Below, piece by piece: positions 45,276-58,139 of a DNA stretch of 64,000 nucleotides. Location: assembly GCA_036346225.1 (NCBI GenBank), contig JARFIW010000831.1:1736001-1800000 (forward strand). The letters are read 5' to 3'. The stretch's first letter is position 1. Each line of letters opens with the position of its first letter. The notes below the pieces were generated by a model. It worked only from the letters and a program-made list of their open reading frames with translations, was not told the DNA's origin and did not search any database. This DNA is from Platerodrilus igneus. Its lineage: Eukaryota > Arthropoda > Insecta > Coleoptera > Lycidae. The position numbers and the translations under genes were made by a program.

Positions 45276-46454
45276 CCTAATTATATTAATTTATTTAGTT
45301 TTAATTCATTTATAGTATATACTATCTCAATATATTTGGTCATACGTTTACACCTTTAAGAGTATGTGGGATTTATTACGTTTATCTCTACTATATAATG
45401 GCGCTCAATTTCAGTATCTAATTATTTTTGGGGTAGTTTTTTTTTTAAAATTTGACCCACGTGCATATCATTATTTCATCTTCAGGGTGAAATTAGAGCA
45501 CTCTTTTAAAATACTTCAGTTTTCTAAGAATATTTATTATAAATTAGAAATACATCGTTTAAAAAATATCGGTGTTTATTTTTATCGATTTGCACATTAA
45601 TAGTTGTGTGGCAAAATAACTACACGAGGAAACAACCTTTTTAGTCTCTAAAATGATTATTTAATACCTCAAACTTATACATTTTCATGTTGGAATAATA
45701 ATAGCAGTGATAGTAGCTTTAGATTAAATTTCAAAGAATGTAGAATATTTACTAATGCAAAAATCTTGTTTCAGTGTGCAAATACGTCTGTCACAAAGTC
45801 TGCGAAAGCAAGGTAAGATGTAAATTATAGGTGCTGATATATCATTATTATACTACACCTGTATTATTTCATTATGCACTAATTATATTTGCATAAATAT
45901 GAGATGAATAGTTAAGTATTGATTAGATGCCATACGAGCTAAATATGCAAATTCGACTTTCTGCATCAACGTTATTAAATGACACAGCAGGAACTCGCAT
46001 CTATGTGACTGTCCATTTACAGCAACCATCATGTTTACTTACCTCACATACCCACATACCGCAAAGGACAACGAGATATATCGTACAATGAATGTATAAT
46101 TATTATAAATGTTTTTTCGCCCGAGAATACTTGTCAATTAGACGAACAATCACATACATTGGTAATAGTTCCTGTTTGATATTGATAAAACTGTTAGACG
46201 AACTAAGTTAAAGGAAGTAGGCACTGAACCGTTACCGTTATTTATTTATAGTAATTTATAGCCTATTCAATGCAATTCATTAATTTAATAGAAGTCGCCG
46301 TATATGGATTTACGTAAAAATTCTGATTTGAATATTTCTATTCATTTGTAACACAACCACGAACAAGTCCATATCGCATGAAACAATTATAATTTTAAGA
46401 TTGAATGTTCTTAGTTAAAATAAACTAAACATCACTTCACTCTTTCTTCGAAAG
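45276..46454. other. No recognisable gene or repeat
   Basis: AT-rich sequence upstream of the LINE-A1 leader; nothing supported. Confidence 0.5.
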
Positions 46455-46700
46455 TCTCAACCTCAAGGTTGGTTTGACGCAGTTTCCTTTCCTGAGCTAA
46501 CTCTTTTATTGTACTGCAACGATCGCTACCTATACTTTTGTAATCTGGTCAAAATACTTCAGCCTTTGCATTCTTTAACAAAATCTGTTTTCCTATTCAT
46601 TCCCCTATCATTTCTTAATCATTCTGTTACGTTGCATTTTGTATTTGTAAATTTACTGCATTTAATTCAAAAACCATTTCAATTTCTACTTATTTGAATA
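46455..46700 (-). mobile_element. RTE-like LINE, 3'-terminal fragment (LINE-A1 type)
   Basis: CAAGGTTGGTTTGACGCAG at 46462 matches the terminal block of LINE-A1 at 34210 and of the copy at 33708; similarity weakens to the right. Confidence 0.6.
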
Positions 46701-47889
46701 TGCGGGTTAGATACACTACACTTTTATTATTTCAAGTCAGCTCAGCTAGGCAACTGACGTTGATCGTCCTTTGTTTAATTCACAAGCCAAGATGCGTATA
46801 TTACATTTTGTGGTTTCTTTTTTAGGCATATGATTGACAAGAATTCGCTGAATGTTGTATTTTAATTGTAATTATGTAAAGCGACTGCTTTATCTTTCAA
46901 AATTAGAAATATGCTCAAACTTATTTCCATTCTATATGGAATTTCTGTGATTATTCTTTAGAAAATAATTTTATAAATACATTGGTTAAATGAGTTTACT
47001 ATAATTCTAGCGCTAGTTCGCGTTGTTTCTTCTTTGATGAATAAGATAAACTCAATAGCGCAGTTACAAAACCTTGTGATGAAAAAACATACTTTCTCTA
47101 TTATTATGACTGACAGCTGTTTACGTTGCTCCTTGACGATATGTACATTGCCTACATTCTAGATATGTTAAGAGAAGTACTTGAGGTTATAAAATTTGTC
47201 TAATAATTGGAGGGTTTGTATTTAAGTGTACTATTGCAAATATCTATTTTCTGTGTGCTTTTATGTTTTAGTAGCTTCTATTCAAATCGATTTCGGCGTG
47301 AATCAATGTAGCAAGTTATTAAGTATTTAATATACGCATGTTTTTGCCGTTATGCAAATATGATTAGTTGTTTGCTGAGCCAATACAGATTATTATTAAG
47401 TATAGTGGTTAAATGCCACTTACTTTTGTTCTAAATTATACGGCAATATTTAAGGGGTGTATAATGGTGTAGTTCTTTTGTTTACAAAACACTTCAATTT
47501 GAGTGTTACTTGATATAATTAAATTTCAATGTTAGTACGTGAGGAGTGAAGGATACAGATATTTGTCCAGCAATTTAATTTACTATCTAAATTCCTATAA
47601 ATTATTTATTATAGTTATATTTTATGTGCGTTTTGTGTTTAGTTATACTTGCAAGTACAGATGTTTGAAGAAAAAGACTAATTGGTTGGTGTGTACTGTC
47701 ATTTCGTTCTTTAGGCACCTCTCCCCGCCACATTATCCGCCTGTGTTGAGCGACAATTTCTAAAAGCTGTGCGCACAAATTAGAGGTAATAAACACGGAA
47801 CCTTTTCAATCAAAAGTGTATCCGATGCCCGTAGCTTAAACGAAGCAAATTAATCTAGAAATTAATTTTTTAAAGCTTTCCAAATACAT
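46701..47889. other. No recognisable gene or repeat
   Basis: AT-rich sequence; nothing supported. Confidence 0.5.
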
Positions 47890-48439
47890 CATCATCACTA
47901 GGTCTTCAGTCCTGGAACTGGTTAGACGCGTACCCTCACTGTTTCCTATTCTGAGCAAATCTACACATTTCTTTGAAATTTCCACAGTCTGTATCTTTCA
48001 CTATCTGCGTGCAATAGTCTGATCTAGGTTTGCCTCTACCTCTTTTTTTCCTGTCTCTGTTTGTAATATATCTCACACTATTCCTCAAAAATGCCTTAGA
48101 ACGTATCCTGCCCTTCCATTTCTAATACTTTTTTTTCTTTCCCACAGACATCTTTATTCTTCTACTATTTCTATAACCTCTTTGTTATTAACTTTCTGTC
48201 CATGCTATCATTCTCGTACATCTGAAGCACAACATTCCAAAAATGCCTCTACCGTTTTTCTGTCTGCTTTTCCTACTCTCCCTATTTCACAGACAAACTG
48301 TGCTGTTCTTCACACATATGCTTTCAACTATATTCTTCTTGTTTTTATGTTTGATGTCTTGGATCACAGCCGCTGCTTTTGGTTCCTCTTCTATTGTTTT
48401 ACAAATATATACCCTATTTCTCTGATATTTAGTGGTATG
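47890..48439 (-). mobile_element. LINE-A2 tail: second, degenerate C-terminal module
   Basis: On the minus strand this starts at the block ACTAAATATCAGAGAAATAG, runs through a decayed copy of the LINE C-terminal coding region and ends near CTAGTGATGATGATG. The same junction occurs in plus copies at 57535 and 55955, so it is a shared tail structure and not a random truncation. Confidence 0.7.
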
Positions 48440-51400
48440 TGAAGGGGTTAATTAGCTTGCGGCTACCAAGATCCCTCAAGAATTGAACATTTGCCAACAT
48501 AATAGTTTTCCAATATATCCTTTCGCACAATCAACATTAGTTGAAAATATTTCAAAACCAACACCTGCAGTTGCTTTTAATAATCATCAGATTTAAGTAC
48601 AATTATTTTTTTGCCTTACGTTTTCCGTCTTGAAACTGATTGGACGCGTACCTCCACTTATTTCTATTCTGAACTAGCCTACACATTTCCTTAAAATTTT
48701 CATAACCTACATCTTTCACTATCTGTGTGCAATAGTGTAACATAGGTCTACCTATACCTTTCTTTTCTCCTATCTCTGCATCTAATATACTCCGCACTAT
48801 TCCCTCATGCCTTAGTTTGTGGCCTATCATCCTATCTCTCCTATTTTATACAGTTTTCCACATATTTATTCCTTCCTCTATCACTTCTAGTACCTCTTTG
48901 TACTTAATTTTGTCTATCCTTGATATCTTCATTATGCGTCTGTAGTACCACATTTCAAAGACTTCTACTTTCTTCCTGCCCACCTCTCCTACTGTCCAGG
49001 TTTTACAGCCGTATTGTGCTATGCTCCACACATATGTTTTAAGCAATCTTTTCCTTGTTTCTATGTTTGTTGTCTTTAAACACAGTAGTTGCTTTTTCTT
49101 GTTAAATGTAGCACGACCTTGTGCTAATCTTTGTTTTATATTTTTTGCACTCTTCCCATCTTGCGTTATTTGGCTTTATAGGTAGCAGAAATCCTTAACC
49201 TCCTATAAGTTCTCGTTATCTATCTGTATTCTTGTTTATTTCCCTTTCCTTTGCATACTAGTACTATAGTTTTATTTTTGTTAATTTTCATACAGTATCT
49301 CTCTGTTAGAACTGTTTCCATTTTATTAAGTAACTCTTCCTTGTTAGATGTTAATACCGCTATATCATCTGCAAATCTAAGTGTATATCAATCTTTTGTC
49401 CCTGTATATCAATTGCAAATGTCTTACTGCATTTGACAGTATTCATTGTCTTTTCGGTGTACAAGTTAAAAATTAATGGGAATAGTGCACATCTCTGTTT
49501 CACCTCTTTCCTAATATTTACTTCTCAACGTTCCTGCTCCTATTCTATTGCCGCTATTTGCTCTTGTATAAGCTATGTACTATCCGTCTACCCCTAAAAT
49601 TCATTCCAATGTTTTTGTATTTCGAAGATTTTTTCTATTTTACATTGTCGAATGCTTTTTCCAAATCTACAAACCCTATATACACCCTTTCTCTTGTTTC
49701 TATTGTTTTCTCCATTATCACTGTCAAAGTTAAAATAGCCTCCCGTGTTCCCTTGTTTCCTCTAAACCCTAACTGATCTTACCCTAGTATTTCTTCAGTT
49801 CGCTTTTCCATTCGTCTTTGTACAATTCTAGTAATTATTTTTGACACGTGTGTTGTCAAACTTATCGTTCGAAAATTTTCACATATATCGGAGTTACTAT
49901 GATGTTACGTTTCAAATCTTTGGGTATCTCGCCTGTCTCGTACACATAGCTTACAAGTTGGAAGAGACATTCTGTTACTGCTTGTTCAGAGGCTTTTAGA
50001 GTTTCTGCTTGCACTTTATCTATACCCAGTGCCTTACCATTTTCAAGCTTTTTACTGCTAATTCAAACTCATCTCCAAGTATAAGATATCCCAACTCATC
50101 GTTTTCAATGTCTGATTTCTGTTCTAGTCTTGCTAGTTCCTTTCCTGCACATAAATTCTGTATATATTCTTGCCCTCTGACCACTTTTCCTACATTTTCT
50201 ATAATGATATCTTCTTCCGCGCCCCTTATATTTTAGATATACGGCTTTATATCCCTAAAATTCAGTCTAATTAGTTTGTATGCTTCATCTGTGTTTCCTA
50301 TTTCCATCTTAGTTTGTACCCCATTGTACTTTTCATTAATCCATTGTTCTTTAGCTTTTCTGCATTTGCGAATAATTTCTCATTTTATGGCTTTGTATCT
50401 CTGTTTTCCAGCTTCGTCCGGTCTGTTTTTGTATTTTCGTCTTTTTTCTATTAAATTTAGGATATCCTTTGTTATCCATGGTTGGTTATTTTGTTTTTGT
50501 GTATACCACAGAATATCTCTGGCCGCCGTGTCTAAGCTGGATTTAATGTTATTCCATTCTGTTTCTACTTCCTTAGTATAAGAAATTTTCCCGATATATT
50601 ACAGCAGTTCATTTGACTTTCTTTCAAACCTTTCGTCGATATCTTTATCTTTTAGTTTCTCAAAGTCAAAGTGCCCTTTCCTGTTACAAGAATGTAATCT
50701 ATTTGATATCTTCCACGTGTGTCGTATTCTAGCATGATGTTGAAATAATGTGTTTGTGATGGTTAAATTGTCCTTGTCGAAAAATTCTATCAGCCTGTTT
50801 TCCCTGTCTTTCTAGTGCATACACCGAATAAACCTATTACCGCTCCTTCCCTACCCTCACCTACCACTACATTAAAATCCCCCGTAATTATTAAATTTTC
50901 ATGTCCTTTTACGTATCTTAGTATGTCTTCGATATCTTTGTAGATCGTTTCTACCTCTTCCTCACTGTATCTAGAGTTGGGCATGTATACTTGTACTATT
51001 ACTGTATTTACCGGTTTAGATGCTGATCTAACCAGGAGTACTCGTTCGTTCTTTTGTAAGTAGTTTTCTACACCTTTGCCCTATCTTTTTTCTCATAACT
51101 ATCCCCGCACCCCAATTTCTTTCCTCCGATCCTGTGTGAATTACCCTAATGCCTTCGCTCCAAGAATCCCCCGCCTTTGGCCACCGAACTTCGCTGATCC
51201 CTACTATGTCTACTGCTAACCTATCCATTTCAATTTTCATGTTCTCTTGCTCACCTACTTGCTTTATACTTCTGGCATTCCACGCTACGACTCACAGAAT
51301 GTTCTCCAAAGCAGTCTCCTCCCGGAGTACGCTGTGTACTTGGGAGGTAATGTGGTGGTTTCCCGTTGCCTTTTACATCGCAGTAGTGTATGTTAAAATG

Positions 51401-51640
51401 CCAAACCGACCCCTATGGTCTCTGCCAATCTAAGTATCGAAAGAGCTGCCGCCCTCTTTCGGAGAACATTCTTAGTTGGTTTGTCACTAAAGACCCTACT
51501 ACTTTGGTTGGACCTGTAGTTTGCCCCTTTAGATCACTGGAACGCCCAAACCATTCCACCCGTTCTAGTAATCTAGAACTTCTTCAAGTTGGAGGTCCAT
51601 TCGGAACGGTTTCTAAGTACACCTTCCAAAACTAAATAAA
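48440..51640 (-). mobile_element. Near full-length RTE-like LINE (LINE-A2)
   Basis: About 3.2 kb. Leader at 51640-51300 contains the block GGCAACGGGAAACCACCACA seen in RTE-type leaders. The endonuclease (51300-50790) reads AWNARSIKQVGEQEN, VDIVGISEVRWP and LIITGDFNVVV. A basic linker follows at about 50500-50300. The reverse transcriptase includes LKNGKALGIDKVQAETL near 50050, GFVDLEKAFDNVK near 49650 and LRFADDIAVL at 49352-49380. The C-terminus (48846-49046) has YGCKTWTVGEVGRKKVEVFE. A 3' untranslated module follows at 48640-48440. Multiple frameshifts are present. Subfamily differs from LINE-A1 mainly at the 3' end. Confidence 0.85.
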
Positions 51641-53100
51641 GATTATTTGTGAAAATAGCTGGAGTTAGACACCTATTATATGCAGGAGAAGAACTACCAG
51701 CATTAGAACAGGAATCAGACATTGAAAATGATGATTTGGGAGATCCTATACTTAGAGATGAGTATGAATTAGTATTAAAGGATTTGAAAAATGGTAAGGC
51801 GCTGGGTACAGATAAGGTGCAAGCAGAAACTCTCAAACCTGCCGGACAAGCAATAACAGAACGTCTCTTCCAACTTGTAAGCTGTATGTACGAGAAAGGC
51901 GAGATACTCATAGATTTCAAACGTAACATCATAGTAACTATACCAAAAGAAGAGGCGCGGATAGATGTGAAAATTTTCGAACAATAAGTCTGACAGCACA
52001 CATGTCAAAAATATTAACTAGAATTGTACAAAGACAAATGAAAAAAGAATTTGACAGTGTAAAATGAAAAATTTTCGAAACACTGAAAAAGATTGGAATG
52101 ATAGGGATAGACTGAGAGTACGTAGTTTATATAAAGAGCACACAGCTGTAACGGAATTAGAGCAGGAACGCAGAGAGGTAAATATTAAGAAAAGGGTGAG
52201 ACAGTGGTGTCGCTTATCCCCATTAATTTTTAATTTGTACATCGAAGAGGTAATGAATGCTATCAAATGCAGAAAGACATTTAGAATTAATATACAGGGA
52301 CAAAAGATTGATATGCTTAGATTTGCAGATGATATAGCGGTATTAGCATCTAACAAAGAAGAATTAGAAGCTGCTCTTAATGAAATGGAAACAGTTCTAA
52401 CAGAGAGATACGGTATGAAAATTAACAAAAATAAAACTAAAGTTCTAGTATGCAAAGGAGGGAAAAATAAACAAAAAACAAGATTACAAATAGGTGACGA
52501 GAACTTAGAAGAGATTAAGGATTTATGCTACCTAGGCAGCCAAATAACGCAAAATGAAAAAAGCATAAAAGATATAAAACAAAGATTAACACAAGCTCGT
52601 GCTACATTTAACAAGAAAAAGTAACTACTGTGTTCAAAGACAACAAACATAGAAACAAGGAAAAGATTGCTCTAAACATATGTGTAGAGCACAGTACTGT
52701 ATGGCTGTGAAGCCTGGAGAGTAGGAGAAGCGGACAAGAAAAAGGTAGAAGTCTTTGAAATGTGGTGCTACAGACATATGATGAAGATACCATGGACAGA
52801 AAAAGTAAAGAACAAGAAGGTACTAGAAATGGTAGGGGAAGAAAGAAATATGTAGAAAACAGTAAAAATAGAAGAGATAGCATGATGGGTCACATTCTAA
52901 GACATGGGGAATAGTGCGGAATATATTATAAGCAGAGATAGGAAAAAAGAGAAGTAGAGGTAGACCTAGGATAGACTATTGCGCACAGATAGTGAATGAT
53001 GTGGGATGAGGGAAATGTGTAGGCTAGCTCAAAATAGAAATCAACGGAAGTACGCATCCAACCAGTTCCAAGATGGAAAAATTAGTGACGAAAAAAATAA
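51641..53100 (+). mobile_element. RTE-like LINE (LINE-A3), 5'-truncated, internal deletion
   Basis: It starts inside the pre-reverse-transcriptase region (51649-51987: ALEQESDIENDDLGDP, LKNGKALGTDKVQAE) and continues with TAHMSKILTRIVQRQM. It then jumps at about 52055 from QMKKE straight to FDSVK, losing roughly 170 bases that hold the QxGFR block and most of motif A. The frame 52064-52624 has RQWCRLSPLIFNLYIEEV (altered motif B), LRFADDIAVLAS (FADD) and CYLGSQITQNEK. A C-terminus in shifted frames runs to 53080. The deletion would abolish polymerase activity. Confidence 0.85.
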
Positions 53101-53640
53101 ATGTACTTAAACATTATGATTATTATATTCAACTACAGGTGTTGGTCTTGCAATATTCTCAACTAATGTTAGTTGTATGAAAGTATTTACTGGGAAACTA
53201 TTAATTCGACAAATGTCTGAGTGTTGGAGGATTCTTGCCAGCCACAGGCTGCTTAACTCCCTTCACATATCACTGAATATCGGTGATATAGAAGGGAAAT
53301 CGAGCTGTATATAGGCTGTTGTGGGAATTTTAGGGAACTGTATAGGCTAGCTCAGATCATAAATAAGTGGAGGAACGCGTCTAACTTGTTTCAAGATGGC
53401 AAATCTAATGACAAAGAATAAGTGCACTTAAATCTGTTTCAAAACGGAAAACTTAACAACAAAAAATAATTGTACTTAAATCTGATGATTATTAAAAGCA
53501 ACTACAGGTGTTGGTTGTGAAATATTTTCAACTAATGTTGATTGTGCAAAATGATATATTGGAAAAACTATGAATTCGACAAATGTTTAAGAGCTGGGGG
53601 AATTTGGCAACCACAGACTGCTTACCCTCCTTCGCATACC
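53065..53640 (+). repeat. LINE 3' tail segment, copy 1 of a duplicated block
   Basis: The tail alternates a 3' untranslated module (ACTACAGGTGTTGGT...ACTGAATATCGGTG) with a short scrap of C-terminal coding sequence, then a second untranslated module. It matches 63068-63647 with about 20 differences over some 600-670 bases. Confidence 0.85.
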
Positions 53641-55941
53641 TTACATGTGATTTTCCAATGCTGCTCCTGAAGGTACTACATTGGCAGGAAGCGAGCTTTT
53701 TTACCTGGAAAATTTAGAATTTTTCCGAACCCTTGCTGTGTAACGTATTTTTTTACGTAGTTACACTTTGCTTATTAATCTAAAATAATACAGCAATAAT
53801 ATAAAAATATAATTTGTAAATTTCCGTAGAATAAAAATAATTCATAAAATTTATAATAGCATATAGACTCCTATGCTCTTGAGGTCTAAGTTTCGTTAAT
53901 AAGGTTCGTCAAGTTGTCATTTCGTGTCACTTTTCTATCGGCGTCTGAACGGGTAAGCTGCTATCAGCGGCGTAGTAAAGTCAAGATGGTGGTATCCAGG
54001 CACATGGCCTGGAACACAGTCCGCAAGAAGGTTGAATTGATTGAATCTTCGTGTCTGAATGTGGCTCCTAGCGGCTTTAGCGTGATGATTTTTTTATGTT
54101 CCACCTAGAGCACTTCAGTTGATTCCTGCACGTTAAAGGAGATAGAAGCGCCCCCTCATCGTTAGAACAGTTGGTATAATCAAGTAAATAAATTTTATTA
54201 ATATTTTCCTCTTAGTGCAATATCTCGGAAGAATATTTAATGCTGAGAAGAAAATTTAGTTTGGGATTTGGAATACTAAATTTTATAGGATGTAATTAAG
54301 GAGGAATTGGTTTCGTTAAATAATGTTTTGTTCAGAAGAATTCTCATAGTTCCAGCGATAAATTCGTCCGTATTCATGTGTTTCCTGATTGTGCATCGCA
54401 GAACGCAGATATTAATGGAATATCCCACAGCTGAGGTCATAGCTCGATTTCTTTTGGTCGTACTGTACTTTCACACGTGAGTGATATTTAGCATTTAATC
54501 ACATTTATAATTATTTAATCGTAATACGAAAAATACAAGATTGAAGCTTTACCTAGATTAAAGTAACTTAAAAATTATTTAGTGAAAGAAAGAATTCCGT
54601 AATAAATTTGTAACCTTGCGTAAATTTTAAAGATGGCTATGCTGTTTGCTTATCATAATTATTTCACAAACAGATAACGTTAACTAAACTGAAAAAGTTG
54701 TTAGTGACATATGATGTCAAAGAAATATTCAGCTGTCCAAATTTAAATATCACATGTTATTTGACGCTAATCTAAAAATATATTTAATAATTTTGAGGTC
54801 TTGTACTTTGATTGTTAAACAACGTGATGAATTCTTTTTATACATATTAAGTAACACTAACTCTATGTTGAAAAATGCTATTTTATGAGATCCTAAATAA
54901 TTAAAGTAAATTGTGAAGTCAATGTAGTACTACACATGGCTGGGAATTAAAATGTGTAATATGAATTATTAAGTGAACTAAGACTTTTTAGAAAATTTAT
55001 TATGAAATATTCCATTTAGAGATTAATATGTTTTGTTTGAATACAAAACCTTATTGATCTTCTGTTCTATAAAATTAATAGTAGAAAAAGATTATATTAA
55101 AACAAATCAAGGAATTTAATCAAATAGAATCCATTTTTGCATAACTTTTTTATTATTCAAAATACAAGTAAAACTTATATGTCATTCATGAGCAGACATT
55201 GTGTCTACTGATAACAAATACCCTGGGCGTATATTTTTGGAACTTAAATTCTATTATATTATTTTTGGTAAATATTTTTAAGGACACAAACGGTGTCCAT
55301 GTTGTGCATATGTTTGTTTACAGGTTAAGTCGAGACATCTGTATGACATCTGATAATTGAGATTTTGGTAAGTGTTTTAAAAAGGTGAAATTCAAGTTTT
55401 ATGGCTATATTAGTGGTGTTGATATAAGATTTCCGCATTCCCCTAATACAAGCACAGATAATTTTTGTAGGTTGTTGTATTGAAAAATACGGTGGCGTTC
55501 ATTATCTATATTTTTGGTTATCTGACAACCCATGACCCAAGCTCATGATATACCCAGAGCTAACACTTTACTAGCCGTTTATGTCTAAAGAGTTTTTCTT
55601 TTCCTCAAACCGTTTTCCATCCAACTTTACCTTGGGCTTTCATTGTTAATAAGAAATTCTCGACCTTGTGATATCAGGTAAGGGTTTAGGATATATAAGG
55701 GTGCAATTTGTTATCTGATATTCACGAGGGAAAACTTTTTTTGTTTTCAAGCAAAGGTAAGGATCTTTAACGTGCGTGACAACACTCACACACGGGACCT
55801 GCATTTTACTTCTCATCCGAACGAGGGTGTATTTTTGTGAAAAATGCTGACCTTATATTTTTCAAGCGGACCGTGTCGGGATTCAAACCCGGAACCTAGG
55901 GCGTAGTAGTCACACACATACCACTACGCCACGGAGCCCCC
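53641..55941 (-). mobile_element. tRNA-derived SINE, copy 7, split by a 2-kb insertion
   Basis: The 3' part is 53641-53739 and the head part 55743-55941, in the order expected of one minus-strand SINE. The flanks CCTTCGCAT (left) and CCTTTCACAT (right) look like its target duplication in the LINE tail. The intact SINE copy 8 at 63648 sits in the same position of the same LINE tail. Confidence 0.82.
53740..55742. mobile_element. 2.0-kb insertion of unknown type inside SINE copy 7
   Basis: This stretch is absent from the otherwise matching segment at 63.6-63.9 kb, so it is an insertion. It starts GTAACGTATTTTTTTACG, a near-palindrome followed by GTAGTTAC, and ends in a run of T. Either TG or TGT could be duplicated, so edges are uncertain by a few bases. 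A TATA-like GGATATATAAGGG lies at about 55690. No transposase or other protein is recognisable. A solo LTR is possible. Confidence 0.6.
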
Positions 55942-56505
55942 CCCCCCTTTCACATTCCACTGAATATCGGGGAAATAGTGTATATAACTATACAACAATA
56001 GAAGGTGACCGAACTGCATCTAACAAGAAAGAACAGCGTATATGTTCAAAGACAACAAACATACAGAAAAGAAGAAAATTGTTTAAAGCATATGTGCAGA
56101 GCACAGCACAGTACTTCTATTAAATAGAGGCAGTAGGTAAAGCAGGCAGAAAGAGATAGACACCTTCTGGAATGTTGTCCTTCAGTTGTATAGAGATGAT
56201 AGCATCGACAGACAAGGTTAATAACAAATAGGTTATAGAAATAGTAAAGGAATAAAGAGATCTGTGAAAAACTAAAAAAAATGGAGAAATAGAAGGGCAG
56301 GATACGTTTTAAGGAATTTTTGATTAATAGTACGGGAAATATTACAAGCAGAGATAGGAAAAAAGGAGATCGCTGTAGACCTAGATCAGATAGTGATAGA
56401 TGCAGGCTGTGCAAATTTCAGAGAAACGTGTAGGTTAGTTCAGAATGGGAAACAATGAGGGTACGCCTCTAACTAGTTCCAGAACTGAAAACTTAATGTT
56501 GATGA
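55942..56505 (+). mobile_element. LINE tail: second C-terminal module (after SINE copy 7)
   Basis: ACTGAATATCGGGGAAATAG leads into a degenerate copy of the LINE C-terminal coding region, ending near CTAACTAGTTCCAGAACTG. It continues the LINE-A3 tail across the SINE. Confidence 0.75.
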
Positions 56506-56984
56506 TGCATACATTGTAAATGATATCGATAATTATGTTGATGATTATTAGATGGAATATTTTTAATAAAACATATACAAAAGCTTTTTAAAATTTATGA
56601 GAAATCTGTTTTCCTTTTCGGTGGCTTTTAAAATAATTAATGAATCGATTTTCATTTTAATTTGTAATGTACAGAAATGAAACGCTGCTTTTGTGACTTG
56701 TACGTTTATGATTTTATAAAATTCCTATTTATTGCAGTAGCTTATACTGAAATTAAAATTAACAAGGTGCTTCAATAATAAGTTGTCCGTTTTAAATTAT
56801 TTTTTCCTTTCTCACGTCTAATGTTTATTTACCGTAACGCCCAAATGTTAGAATTAACATATATTAGCATGTGGCATATATTCAGTATAAAGAATCTGCG
56901 ACAATTTGTGATTGACAAAGGACAGCTGAAAACATAAATGGCTTTCTTGCCTTCAACAACTCCGAGAATTTTCATTTTTAGTAC
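56506..56984. other. No recognisable feature
   Basis: AT-rich sequence between LINE tail fragments. Confidence 0.5.
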
Positions 56985-58085
56985 AAATGAAAGCATATGT
57001 GTGGAGCACAGCACTATATGGCTGTGAAACCTGGACAGTAGGAAAATCGGACAGGAAAAAGATAGAAAGTCTTTGAATTGTGGTGCTACAGACGTATGCT
57101 GAAGATATCATGGACAAACAAAGTTAAGAACAAAGAGGTTCTAGAAATGGTAGGGGAAGAAAGAAGTATGCAGAAAACATACTAATACATGAGGGAATAT
57201 TGCGGAATATATTAGAAGCAGAGAGAAGAAAAAATAAAGGTAGATGTAGACCTAAGTTAGGCTATTGCACACAGATAGTCAAAGATGTAGGCTGTGAGAA
57301 TTTGGGGTAAACGTGTAGGCTAGCTCAGAATAAAAATCAATAGAGGTCTCGTCCAACCAGTTCCAAGACGGAAAAACCTTATGACAAAAATATAATTGTA
57401 CTTAAAACTGATGATGATTATAAGAAACTACAAGTGTTGGTTTTGCAATATTCTCAAGTAATCTTATCATGTGAAAGAATTTACTGGAGAATCTTAGGAA
57501 TATTGATAGCCGCAGGCTGCTTAACCCCGTTTACCACTGAATATCGGTGAAATAGGGTATATATTTACAAAACAATAGAAGGGGAACCGAACCTTATCCA
57601 ACAAAAAAGAGCAGCGGCTATGTTCGAAGACAACAAAACTTGGAAACAAGGACAAAAGTGTTGAAAGCATATGCATGAAGTACAGCACTGTCCGTCTATG
57701 AAATTGGGACAGTTGAAGAAGCAGACAAGAAAAGGAAGAATCTTTTTGGAATGTTATGCTTAAGATGTATGATGATGATAGCATGGACAGATAAAGTTAA
57801 TAACAAAGAGGTTATAGAAATATAGTAGAGGAATATAGATGTCTGTTGAAAAAAATAGAAGAATTAGGAGGACAGGACACGTTCTAAGGCATTTTTGGGG
57901 AATAATGCGGACTATATTACAAACAGATATAGGAAAAGAGAGATGTAGATGTAGACATAGATCAGACTATTACATGCAGATATTGAAATTTACAGAATGG
58001 GAATCTCAGCAAAATGTGTAGGTTAGTTCAGAATAGGAAACAATGGAGGTACGCGTCTAACCAGTTCCAACTAAGAATTTAATGA
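56985..58085 (+). mobile_element. RTE-like LINE, 5'-truncated copy with modular tail
   Basis: It begins in the C-terminal coding region (GGCTGTGAAACCTGGACAGT at 57020, i.e. GCETWTV), passes the 3' module at 57395-57560, crosses the shared junction at 57535 and ends in the second C-terminal module near GATGATGATGAC (58083). The short GAT-type tail is common in RTE elements. Confidence 0.78.
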
Positions 58086-58139
58086 TGATGATGACAAATT
58101 AGTACTGAATATAGAAAGTAGAGGACGAATAATTTACTG

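Noticed and set aside
53914..54108. 64-codon open frame in the 2-kb insertion
   Set aside because: Short, no recognisable motif, no other copy to test conservation.
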